A stretch of 64,000 nt of DNA, taken from the NCBI GenBank assembly GCA_016712635.1, contig JADJQS010000001.1, forward strand, positions 470,001 to 534,000, read 5' to 3'. The position numbers and the translations under genes are program-made. Positions 1 through 6,926 of the stretch are shown here, piece by piece. Each line of letters starts with the position of its first letter. Positions within the stretch are counted from its first letter, which is position 1. Origin of the DNA: Gammaproteobacteria bacterium (GTDB lineage Bacteria; Pseudomonadota; Gammaproteobacteria; SZUA-140). Under the pieces are notes generated by a model, which worked only from the letters and a program-made list of their open reading frames with translations, was not told the origin of the DNA and did no database searches.

Positions 1-795
1 GTGATCACCGAAGCGACCCTGAAACTGACACCGCTCGCCGAGGCCCGCCGCACCATGCAAGCCGTGTACGATTCCATCCACGCGGCGGCGCGGGCGGTTT
101 CGCGCATCATGGCGCAGCCGGTCACGCCCTGCGCGCTGGAATTCATGGACGCGCGCGCCATCGAGATGATCCGTGACTATTCCAGCGCCGATCTGCCGGC
201 CGGCGCGGGCGCAATGCTGATGATCGAGACGGACGGCCCGGCGGTGGCGATGGATGCGGCGGTCGATGCGATCCGCGCGGCCTGCACGCTGCCGGGCCTG
301 GTCGACTTCAAGGCAGCGGCCGGCGCGGCCGAGACGGCGGAACTGTGGACCACGCGTAAGGCGCTGTCCCCTGCCCTGCGCAAGGTCGCCCCCAAGAAGA
401 TCAACGAAGACGTCGTGGTGCCGGTCTCCCGCATCCCGCAGCTCATCGCCGGCCTGGAGCGTCTGTCGGCCGAATTCGGCGTGACCATCGTGAACTTCGG
501 CCACGCCGGCAACGGCAATATCCACGTCAACCTGCTCGTCGACCCGGACGATCCGCGCCAGATGAGCCAGGCCCATGCCTGCCTGTCGCGGCTGTTCGAC
601 CTGGTGCTGGAACTCGACGGCACCCTCTCGGGCGAACACGGGGTGGGGCTGGAGAAACGCGATTACGTCGGACGCGAGATCGACCCGGTCACACTGGATC
701 TGATGCGACGTGTGAAACGGGAATTCGATCCGCGCGGGATACTCAATCCGGACAAGATGTTTCCGCTGCAGAACGAACGACCGGTGACCCCGTAG
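1..795 (+). CDS. FAD-linked oxidase, C-terminal part (GlcD / D-lactate dehydrogenase type), truncated by window start
   Basis: The window opens inside this gene, so its N-terminal FAD-binding half lies upstream. What remains is the C-terminal FAD-linked oxidase domain of flavoproteins that oxidise 2-hydroxy acids such as glycolate or D-lactate to 2-oxo acids. Seen in the sequence: FGHAGNGNIHVNLL near residue 168, GEHGVG near residue 211 and the ending FDPRGILNPDKMFP, all hallmarks of the family. The GTG at base 1 is the window edge, not a supported start. It converges on sspB after about 60 bases. The exact substrate cannot be decided from this half of the protein. Confidence 0.88.
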   Translation: MITEATLKLTPLAEARRTMQAVYDSIHAAARAVSRIMAQPVTPCALEFMDARAIEMIRDYSSADLPAGAGAMLMIETDGPAVAMDAAVDAIRAACTLPGLVDFKAAAGAAETAELWTTRKALSPALRKVAPKKINEDVVVPVSRIPQLIAGLERLSAEFGVTIVNFGHAGNGNIHVNLLVDPDDPRQMSQAHACLSRLFDLVLELDGTLSGEHGVGLEKRDYVGREIDPVTLDLMRRVKREFDPRGILNPDKMFPLQNERPVTP

Positions 796-856
796 ACAAG
801 CCCAGTGGAACCGCAGGGATGTCAGCCGTGCCGAACCTGTCCGCCTCTTCCCCCGG

Positions 857-1258
857 TCACTTCACCACCTGCAGCCGCGGCTTGCCCGGCTTGGGCGTGC
901 CGGCAGGCGGCTGCGGAGGGGGAGCATCGCCGCCGCCGTTGTCGTCCTGTCCGAACACCATGCCCTTGCCGTTCTCCTTCGCGTAGATCGCCAGCACGGC
1001 AGCTACCGGGATGACGATCTCCTGGCTGCGCCCGCCGAAGCGTGCCTGGAACATGACCCAGTCGTTGTCCTGGTGGTAATCACTCACAGCGCGCGCGCTG
1101 ATGTTCAGGATGATCTTGCCGTTCTCGATATATTGTTCAGGGACGCGCGTCCCCGGAAAACCGGAGTTCACCAGCAGGTGCGGAGTCATGCCGTTGTCGA
1201 CAATCCACTGATGGATGGCGCGCAGGATATAGGGCCGGCTGGAGGTCATGGCGGTCAT
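857..1258 (-). CDS. sspB: ClpXP protease specificity-enhancing factor SspB
   Basis: SspB is a cytosolic adaptor that binds ssrA-tagged proteins from stalled ribosomes and delivers them to ClpXP. The 133-residue protein has the family's opening (SSRPYILRAIHQWIVDNG, PHLLVN), the core ILNISARAV and FQARFGGRSQEI, and a Pro/Gly-rich flexible linker ending in the hydrophobic tail GKPRLQVVK. In known SspB the tail docks on the ClpX zinc-binding domain. It lies 27 bases downstream of sspA on the same strand, the usual sspAB order. The start could be the ATG at 1258 or the second Met three residues on; neither has a strong ribosome binding site. Confidence 0.95.
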   Translation of the reverse strand: MTAMTSSRPYILRAIHQWIVDNGMTPHLLVNSGFPGTRVPEQYIENGKIILNISARAVSDYHQDNDWVMFQARFGGRSQEIVIPVAAVLAIYAKENGKGMVFGQDDNGGGDAPPPQPPAGTPKPGKPRLQVVK

Positions 1259-1285
1259 GGTGGAGGCCAGGGCGACGGAACCGCG

Positions 1286-1912
1286 CTATTTGACGAATTC
1301 CTGCTCGACCTCGGTCAGGCTCGCCATGAAAGAATCGCGCTTGAAGATGCGCTCCGCGTAGCGCAGCACGGGCTTTGCCTGGACCGGCATCTCCACGCCG
1401 TAATGCGGCAGGCGCCACAGGATCGGGCCGATGCTGCATTCGATCAGACCGAACTCGTCGCTCATGAAATAAGGCTTCTTGAGCAGCATCGGCGCCAGCA
1501 TGGTCAGGTCGTCGCGCAGTGTCTTGCGCGCCTTTTCCGCCCTGTCGCGGTCGCTGCCGGTGAGGTCGGCGATCATGCTGTACCAGTCAACGTCGATGCG
1601 GTGCAGCATCATGCGCGTGCGCGCGCGCGACACCGGATCCACCGGCATCAGGGGCGGGTGCGGAAAACGCTCGTCGAGATACTCCATTATGATAAGCGAG
1701 TCGTACAGCACGAGGTCACGGTCCACCAGCGTTGGAACCGTGTTGTACGCATTGATGTCGATCAGATCTTCCGGCGGATTGTTGATATCAACATCGACGA
1801 CGTCGGCGGAAATACCTTTTTCGGAGAGAACGATGCGGACGCGGTGACTGAGCGGGCAGTCCGCCCGCGAATAGAGGGTCATCACGGGTCTGCGCGCGGC
1901 TGATATCGCCAT
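1286..1912 (-). CDS. sspA: stringent starvation protein A, SspA
   Basis: SspA is a glutathione-S-transferase-fold protein that binds RNA polymerase and alters transcription in starvation and stationary phase. The N-terminal thioredoxin-like half (MTLYSRADCPLSHRVRIVL, then NTVPTLVDRDLVLYDS and IIMEYLDERFPHPPL) and the all-helical C-terminal half (LIECSIGPILWRLPHYGV) match the family, and the length of 208 residues is normal. I chose the ATG at 1912 because GGGAGA lies about 9 bases upstream; a Met six codons earlier is possible. It heads a two-gene operon with sspB. The usual neighbours rplM-rpsI-petABC are not present upstream here. Confidence 0.95.
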   Translation of the reverse strand: MAISAARRPVMTLYSRADCPLSHRVRIVLSEKGISADVVDVDINNPPEDLIDINAYNTVPTLVDRDLVLYDSLIIMEYLDERFPHPPLMPVDPVSRARTRMMLHRIDVDWYSMIADLTGSDRDRAEKARKTLRDDLTMLAPMLLKKPYFMSDEFGLIECSIGPILWRLPHYGVEMPVQAKPVLRYAERIFKRDSFMASLTEVEQEFVK

Positions 1913-2045
1913 TAAGATAGATCTCCCCAATATGATTTACGCGGTAGAACCGACCGGCCAAATATAGCACAGACGCCGGAGGGCCGTCACAAAACCGACG
2001 GCCGTACGCAGAGTACCGCCGGACGACCGCAGCGCCTCTGCGTGC

Positions 2046-2816
2046 CTAAAAGCCGCGCGCCGCGCGTATGCATTCATAAGCCTTGCGGATTTCATGCGTC
2101 TTCTCGCTCGCCAGCTTCATCATCTCTTCCGGCAGCCCTTTCGCCACCAGCTTGTCCGGATGATGCTGATTCAACAGGCGCCGATAGGCGCGCTTGACCT
2201 CGTCGTCACCCGCCTCAGGCGACACATCGAGAATCGCGTAGGCGCGGGCAAGCTCGTTTCCGCGGTCGCCATTCCCGCGCATGCGGCGCCCGTGAGCACC
2301 GCGCACTATCGCGTCCAGGTGGTCGAATTGCGCGGGCGAGATGCCCAGCCGGGAGCAGATATGCAGCAGGATACCCCTCTCCGCCGGGTGCAGCACGCCG
2401 TCCACATAGGCCGCCTGCAGCAGGATCTCGATGAACATCTGCAGCAGCATGCGACTGCGATGGCATTCCCGCTTGAACTGGTCGAGCACCGCATCGAGAT
2501 CGAAGCCAGGCTCCTTGCCCCGGCGGAAGAGGCTTTTCGCCAGCTCGCGTACTTCCGCCCCGAGCTGCATCTGCGCCATGACCGCCTCGGCAAGACGGAT
2601 CTCATCGTGCGTGACGCGGCCGTCCGCCTTGGCAAGGTGGCCCAGCACGGAAAACGTCGCGGTGAAAAACGCGGTCTGGGTGCGTTCGCGCCCGCCCGTG
2701 GACCCGCGGCGGCGGGCGTCGACTGTGTGGCCCAGGGCCGCGCCGATCAGCGCGCCCAGGGGTCCCCCGAGCGCAAAACCGACGCCGCCCCCGAGAAGCT
2801 TGCCCCACCAGCTCAT
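2046..2816 (-). CDS. djlA: co-chaperone DjlA (membrane-associated DnaJ-like protein)
   Basis: DjlA is an inner-membrane DnaJ-type co-chaperone that stimulates DnaK. The 256-residue protein begins with a glycine-rich hydrophobic segment (WWGKLLGGGVGFALGGPLGA, residues 3-22) that serves as the membrane anchor. A TerB-like helical domain follows at about residues 45-175 (LGHLAKADGRVTHDEI), and a C-terminal J domain from about 185 (AYAILDVSPEAGDDEVKRAY) has the essential HPD motif in LLNQHHPDKL. The ATG at 2816 is preceded by a good GGAGGA ribosome binding site, whereas a longer reading upstream looks non-coding. It lies 70 bases after cbbR on the same strand, probably by chance. Confidence 0.92.
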   Translation of the reverse strand: MSWWGKLLGGGVGFALGGPLGALIGAALGHTVDARRRGSTGGRERTQTAFFTATFSVLGHLAKADGRVTHDEIRLAEAVMAQMQLGAEVRELAKSLFRRGKEPGFDLDAVLDQFKRECHRSRMLLQMFIEILLQAAYVDGVLHPAERGILLHICSRLGISPAQFDHLDAIVRGAHGRRMRGNGDRGNELARAYAILDVSPEAGDDEVKRAYRRLLNQHHPDKLVAKGLPEEMMKLASEKTHEIRKAYECIRAARGF

Positions 2817-2886
2817 CGCTCCTCCCGCCGGACCGCGAGACGGCCCGATCGACCCTTGGTTCCACCGGAGAACATTGCCTCCCCCC

Positions 2887-3825
2887 TCATCCTGTGCGCG
2901 GCGCGGCCGCCATGCCCTGCCCGGGCAGGCGCCACAGCGTAGCGGCCTCCTGCAGTACGAACGACTTGAACGCCTGCGCCACGGGAGAGAGGCGTTTCCC
3001 CACGCGGTGGACGATGTACCACTGGCGCATGATCGGGAAACCCTCCACATCGAGCAGGGCCAGACGCCCGGTGTCAAGCTCCAGTTCCAGAGTATGGATG
3101 GACACTATGCCCAGGCCCAGCCCCGCCTGCACCGCCTGCTGTACCGCCTCGTTGCTGCGCATTTCCATTCCGGTCCGTAGCCGCACCCCTCTTTCTGCGA
3201 AGAAACGCTCCATGGCGATGCGTGTCCCCGAGGCGGGCTCGCGCACGACAAAGGTCTCGCCCTGGAGATCGACCAGCGGAATGCTCCGGCGGCCGATGAA
3301 CGAATGATCAGGCGCGGCGATTATGACCAGGGGATTGTCCATGAACGGCTCGGCGACCAGACCCAGCTCCTCCGGCGGCTTACCCATGATCACCAGATCC
3401 GTCTCGTTGTTTTCCAGATCATGCAGCAGCCCTTCGCGGTTGGTGACGTCGAGGCTCACCGTCAAGTGCTCCACCCGTCGGCTGAAGGTCGCGATGAGGC
3501 GAGTGGCGAAGTAATTCGCCGTGCTCGCCACGGCCAGATTGAGCCGCCCGCGCTGCATCCCTTTCATCTGCTCCAGCGCCGCATCGGTATCGCCAAGCTG
3601 CTGCTGGATCACGCGGCTGCATTGATACACCTCCTGCCCCGCCTCGGTGAGATGAATACCCCGGCCCAGCTGCTCGAACAACGGCAGGCCCATGTTCTCC
3701 TCCAATTGTTTGATTTGCATGGAGACCGCGGGCTGCGAAAGGTGGAGCTCCTCCGCGGCGCGGGTGTAGCTCAAGTGGCGCGCCACGGAGGCAAAGACCT
3801 TGAGTTGTCGAAGGGTCACATGCAT
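2887..3825 (-). CDS. cbbR: LysR-type transcriptional regulator of CO2 fixation, CbbR
   Basis: CbbR activates the Calvin-cycle cbb operon in response to metabolites such as RuBP, PEP or NADPH. The 312-residue protein has the N-terminal LysR winged helix-turn-helix (LRQLKVFASVARHLSYTRAA, LHLSQPAVSMQIKQLE) and a periplasmic-binding-protein-like effector domain (FVVREPASGTR, GLGIVSIHTLELEL). It is transcribed away from cbbL with a 219-base intergenic region holding two LysR-type inverted repeats, the classical arrangement. I chose the ATG at 3825; a TTG 11 codons upstream would add an unlikely hydrophobic extension. The assignment to CbbR rather than a generic LysR rests on family resemblance plus position. 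Confidence 0.93.
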   Translation of the reverse strand: MHVTLRQLKVFASVARHLSYTRAAEELHLSQPAVSMQIKQLEENMGLPLFEQLGRGIHLTEAGQEVYQCSRVIQQQLGDTDAALEQMKGMQRGRLNLAVASTANYFATRLIATFSRRVEHLTVSLDVTNREGLLHDLENNETDLVIMGKPPEELGLVAEPFMDNPLVIIAAPDHSFIGRRSIPLVDLQGETFVVREPASGTRIAMERFFAERGVRLRTGMEMRSNEAVQQAVQAGLGLGIVSIHTLELELDTGRLALLDVEGFPIMRQWYIVHRVGKRLSPVAQAFKSFVLQEAATLWRLPGQGMAAAPRTG

Positions 3826-3837
3826 AAGGAAAAAATA

Positions 3838-3877
3838 TATAAGGTTTAACTTATACAATCAATTAATAATATTGATT
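3838..3877. promoter_or_regulatory. Two LysR-type inverted repeats, putative CbbR operators
   Basis: Two perfect inverted repeats lie side by side in the cbbR-cbbL spacer. The first, 3838-3855, is TATAAG-6 bases-CTTATA. The second, 3857-3877, is AATCAAT-7 bases-ATTGATT and contains a T-N11-A core, the consensus of LysR-family sites. The second abuts the -35 element of the cbbL promoter, as expected for an activator that contacts polymerase, and the first is about 15 bases from the cbbR start, which suits autorepression. The repeats are seen directly; their use by CbbR is inferred. Confidence 0.72.
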
Positions 3878-3904
3878 TTACATTATGAATGGGCCTTTTA
3901 TAAT
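3877..3904 (+). promoter_or_regulatory. cbbL promoter, sigma-70 type
   Basis: TTTACA (3877-3882) and a perfect TATAAT (3899-3904) are separated by 16 bases, giving a strong sigma-70 promoter reading toward cbbL. Transcription would begin near 3911 and leave a leader of about 130 bases. The leader carries a small hairpin, GGGTGC-CAA-GCACCC at 3949-3963, and an AGGAGA ribosome binding site at 4032-4037. The -35 element touches the second CbbR inverted repeat. Confidence 0.7.
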
Positions 3905-4044
3905 CCTCGCCATCCAGCCACGTTGAGGGGGCGCAAGCCGGCTGGAGGGGGTGCCAAGCACCCGTACCGCGAGAGCGCGGGCATGGAAGCATCCGGTCGC
4001 GCCAAGCCGCACAACATTATCAACCAGCTCTAGGAGATCAGGCC

Positions 4045-5466
4045 ATGGCAGTGAAAACCTATAAAGCGGGAGTGAAGGATTACCGCGAAACCTACTGGAT
4101 GCCGGAATACACCCCGGCCGCAACCGATATCCTCGCCTGTTTCAAGATCACCCCGCAGGCCGGCGTGCCGCGCGAAGAGGCCGCCGCGGCCGTCGCCGCC
4201 GAGAGTTCGACCGGCACCTGGACCACGGTGTGGACCGACCTCCTGACCGATCTCGACTATTACAAAGGCCGGGCCTATGCCATCGAGGACGTGCCGGGCG
4301 ACGACGAGTCATTTTATGCCTTCATCGCCTACCCGATCGACCTGTTCGAAGAGGGTTCGGTCGTCAACGTATTTACCTCGCTGGTCGGCAACGTGTTCGG
4401 CTTCAAGGCCGTACGTCACCTGCGGCTGGAGGACGTACGCTTCCCGATCGCCTACGTCAAGACCTGCGGCGGCCCGCCCAACGGCATCCAGGTCGAGCGT
4501 GACATCATGAACAAGTACGGCCGTCCGCTGCTCGGCTGCACCATCAAGCCGAAGCTCGGCCTGTCGGCCAAGAACTACGGCCGCGCCGTGTACGAGTGTC
4601 TGCGCGGCGGTCTCGACTTCACCAAGGACGACGAGAACGTCAACTCCCAGCCCTTCATGCGCTGGCGCCAGCGCTTCGACTTCGTCATGGACGCCATTGA
4701 CAAGTCCGAACGGGAAACCGGCGAACGCAAGGGGCATTACCTCAACGTAACCGCGCCGACCCCGGAAGAGATGTACAAGCGCGCGGAATACGCCAAGGAA
4801 ATCGGCGCGCCGATCATCATGCACGACTACATCACCGGCGGCTTCTGCGCCAACACGGGCCTGGCCAACTGGTGCCGCGACAACGGCATGCTGCTGCACA
4901 TCCACCGCGCCATGCACGCCGTGCTCGACCGCCACCCCAAGCACGGTATCCACTTCCGCGTGCTGGCCAAGATCCTGCGCCTGTCCGGCGGCGACCACCT
5001 GCACACCGGCACCGTCGTCGGCAAGCTGGAAGGCGACCGCGCCGCGACCCTGGGCTGGATCGACCTGCTGCGCGACCGCTACATCAAGGAAGACCGCTCA
5101 CGCGGCATCTTCTTCGATCAGGACTGGGGCTCCATGCCCGGCGTCTTCGCCGTGGCCTCGGGCGGCATCCATGTCTGGCACATGCCGGCGCTGGTCACCA
5201 TCTTCGGCAATGACTCGGTGCTCCAGTTCGGCGGCGGCACGCTCGGCCATCCGTGGGGCAACGCCGCGGGTGCGGCGGCCAACCGCGTGGCGCTCGAGGC
5301 CTGCGTCGAGGCCCGCAATCAGGGCCGCGCCCTCGAGAAGGAAGGCAAGGAGATCCTCACCACGGCCGCCAAGAGCAGTCCCGAGCTGAAGATGGCGCTG
5401 GAGACCTGGAAAGAGATCAAGTTCGAATTCGACACCGTGGACAAGCTGGACGTGGCGCACAAGTAA
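4045..5466 (+). CDS. cbbL: ribulose-1,5-bisphosphate carboxylase large subunit, form IA
   Basis: This is the catalytic subunit of RuBisCO, which fixes CO2 onto RuBP in the Calvin cycle. The 473 residues match form IA. The active-site loop is GCTIKPKLGLSAKNYGR, the carbamylated-lysine motif is GGLDFTKDDENVNSQPF, the loop 6 region contains LHTGTVVGKLEGDR, and SGGIHVWHMP and GGGTLGHPWG are present. The start at 4045 has an AGGAGA site 8 bases upstream. The neighbouring cbbQ and cbbO, and the absence of csoS genes, point to the non-carboxysomal IA type. It is followed by a hairpin spacer and cbbS. Confidence 0.98.
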   Translation: MAVKTYKAGVKDYRETYWMPEYTPAATDILACFKITPQAGVPREEAAAAVAAESSTGTWTTVWTDLLTDLDYYKGRAYAIEDVPGDDESFYAFIAYPIDLFEEGSVVNVFTSLVGNVFGFKAVRHLRLEDVRFPIAYVKTCGGPPNGIQVERDIMNKYGRPLLGCTIKPKLGLSAKNYGRAVYECLRGGLDFTKDDENVNSQPFMRWRQRFDFVMDAIDKSERETGERKGHYLNVTAPTPEEMYKRAEYAKEIGAPIIMHDYITGGFCANTGLANWCRDNGMLLHIHRAMHAVLDRHPKHGIHFRVLAKILRLSGGDHLHTGTVVGKLEGDRAATLGWIDLLRDRYIKEDRSRGIFFDQDWGSMPGVFAVASGGIHVWHMPALVTIFGNDSVLQFGGGTLGHPWGNAAGAAANRVALEACVEARNQGRALEKEGKEILTTAAKSSPELKMALETWKEIKFEFDTVDKLDVAHK

Positions 5467-5484
5467 GACATGTAAGGAGTGAGG

Positions 5485-5541
5485 GGTGAGGAGTTAGGCG
5501 TTAAACCTATCCGCCTCACACCTCGCGCCTAACACCTCACC
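5485..5541 (+). repeat. Long inverted repeat (hairpin) between cbbL and cbbS
   Basis: The 98-base spacer between cbbL and cbbS holds a 16-base inverted repeat, arms 5485-5500 and 5526-5541, with one mismatch and a 25-base loop. The arms are built from GTGAGG/TTAGGCG-like blocks. No U-run follows, so it is unlikely to be a terminator. It could be a dispersed intergenic palindrome or an mRNA-processing and stability element that sets the large/small subunit ratio. Its presence is seen; its function is inferred. Confidence 0.75.
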
Positions 5542-5564
5542 TATTCAACATTAAGGAGCATGCA

Positions 5565-5921
5565 ATGAGCGAAATGCAGGATTACAAATCGAGTCTGACC
5601 GACTTCACGAGCCGCAAATTCGAGACCTTCTCCTACCTGCCCGAGATGAGCAAGGAGAATATCCGCAAGCAGGTGGAGTACATCGTGAAGCAGGGCTGGA
5701 ACCCGGCCATCGAGCACAGCGAGCCGGAGAACGCCTTCGATCACTACTGGTACATGTGGAAGCTGCCGATGTTCGGCGAGACCAATGTCGACAGGATCCT
5801 GGCCGAAGCCGATGCCTGCCACAAAACCCACCCCATGAACCACGTGCGCCTGGTCGGGTATGACAACGCAGCCCAGTCGCAGGGCACATCGATGGTGATT
5901 TACCGCGGGCCGATGAACTGA
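5565..5921 (+). CDS. cbbS: ribulose-1,5-bisphosphate carboxylase small subunit
   Basis: The 118-residue small subunit caps the RuBisCO L8 core to give L8S8. Diagnostic stretches are ETFSYLPEMSKENIRKQVEY, KQGWNPAIEHSEPENAF, YWYMWKLPMFGE and HVRLVGYDNAAQSQG. An AAGGAG site lies 7 bases before the ATG. It is 98 bases behind cbbL and is followed after 28 bases by a strong rho-independent terminator, so cbbLS form one transcript and cbbQO downstream depend on read-through or their own promoter. Confidence 0.97.
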   Translation: MSEMQDYKSSLTDFTSRKFETFSYLPEMSKENIRKQVEYIVKQGWNPAIEHSEPENAFDHYWYMWKLPMFGETNVDRILAEADACHKTHPMNHVRLVGYDNAAQSQGTSMVIYRGPMN

Positions 5922-5949
5922 TCCCGCCGCAGGTTATGCTGTAGCCAGC

Positions 5950-5987
5950 ACCCCCTGCCCGGGATCGCCGCGCAGGGGGTTTTTTTT
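5950..5987 (+). terminator. Rho-independent terminator after cbbS
   Basis: A nine-base stem (ACCCCCTGC pairing with GCAGGGGGT) closes a 13-base GC-rich loop and is followed at once by eight T residues (5980-5987). It ends cbbLS transcription and should reduce expression of cbbQ and cbbO relative to RuBisCO. Confidence 0.92.
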
Positions 5988-6081
5988 GCCGGATTTTATC
6001 GGCAATGCTGAGCACGACGGACAGGTGCTGCCCGCGCATCCATCCTTGACCTTACCTCTTAGTCCTTGACTGGAGCGAGAC

Positions 6082-6894
6082 ATGATGAGTAAAGCCGACA
6101 ACGCACAATATCAGATCAAGAAGGAACCGTATTACCTCCCGGTCCACGACGAGGTCGGGCTGTTTGAGGCGGCCTATGCCGCCCGCATGCCGATCATGCT
6201 CAAGGGACCGACCGGCTGCGGCAAGACGCGCTTCGTCGAGTACATGGCCTGGAGGCTGGGACGCCCCCTCATCACGGTGGCATGCAACGAGGACATGACG
6301 GCCTCCGACCTGGTCGGGCGCTTCCTGCTCGATGTGAACGGCACGCGCTGGCAGGACGGGCCGCTCACCACGGCGGCACGCATCGGCGCGATCTGCTATC
6401 TCGACGAAGTGGTCGAGGCGCGCCAGGACACCACCGTGGTGATCCATCCGCTGACCGACCACCGCCGCACGCTGCCGCTCGACAAGAAGGGCGAACTGGT
6501 GGAGGCGCACCCGGACTTCCAGCTGGTCATCTCCTACAACCCCGGCTACCAGAGCCTGATGAAGGACCTGAAGCAGTCGACCAAGCAGCGCTTCGGCGCG
6601 CTCGACTTCAACTATCCCGCCGCCGAGATCGAGACCCGCATCGTGCAGCACGAAACAGGCATCGACGAAGCGGCGGCAGGCAGGCTGGTGCAGATCGCCC
6701 AGCGCGCGCGCAATCTCAAGGGCCATGGCCTCGACGAGGGCATCTCGACCCGCCTGCTGGTCTACGCCGGCCAGCTCATCACCAAGGGGATCGACCCGGT
6801 GGCCGCGTGCCGCATGGCGCTTGTGCGGCCGCTCACCGACGACCCCGACATGCGCGACACGCTCGACGCGGCGGTGCACACCTTCTTCGGCTGA
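6082..6894 (+). CDS. cbbQ: RuBisCO activase AAA+ ATPase CbbQ
   Basis: CbbQ is a MoxR-group AAA+ ATPase that, with CbbO, removes inhibitory sugar phosphates from RuBisCO. The 270-residue protein shows Walker A GPTGCGKT near residue 42, Walker B AICYLDEVVEAR near 108, a sensor region VISYNPGYQSL, and the C-terminal lid (GLDEGISTRLLVYAGQLI). A GGAG site precedes the start, which could be either of two adjacent ATGs. It is followed by cbbO after 32 bases on the same strand, the standard cbbQO pair of form IA RuBisCO loci. Confidence 0.96.
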   Translation: MMSKADNAQYQIKKEPYYLPVHDEVGLFEAAYAARMPIMLKGPTGCGKTRFVEYMAWRLGRPLITVACNEDMTASDLVGRFLLDVNGTRWQDGPLTTAARIGAICYLDEVVEARQDTTVVIHPLTDHRRTLPLDKKGELVEAHPDFQLVISYNPGYQSLMKDLKQSTKQRFGALDFNYPAAEIETRIVQHETGIDEAAAGRLVQIAQRARNLKGHGLDEGISTRLLVYAGQLITKGIDPVAACRMALVRPLTDDPDMRDTLDAAVHTFFG

Positions 6895-6926
6895 ACGCAC
6901 GCCCGCTCAACCGGTGGTGAGCTGAC

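Noticed and set aside
1073..1903. 276-codon plus-strand frame over sspB-sspA
   Set aside because: Antisense to two clear genes; His/Arg-rich shadow composition.
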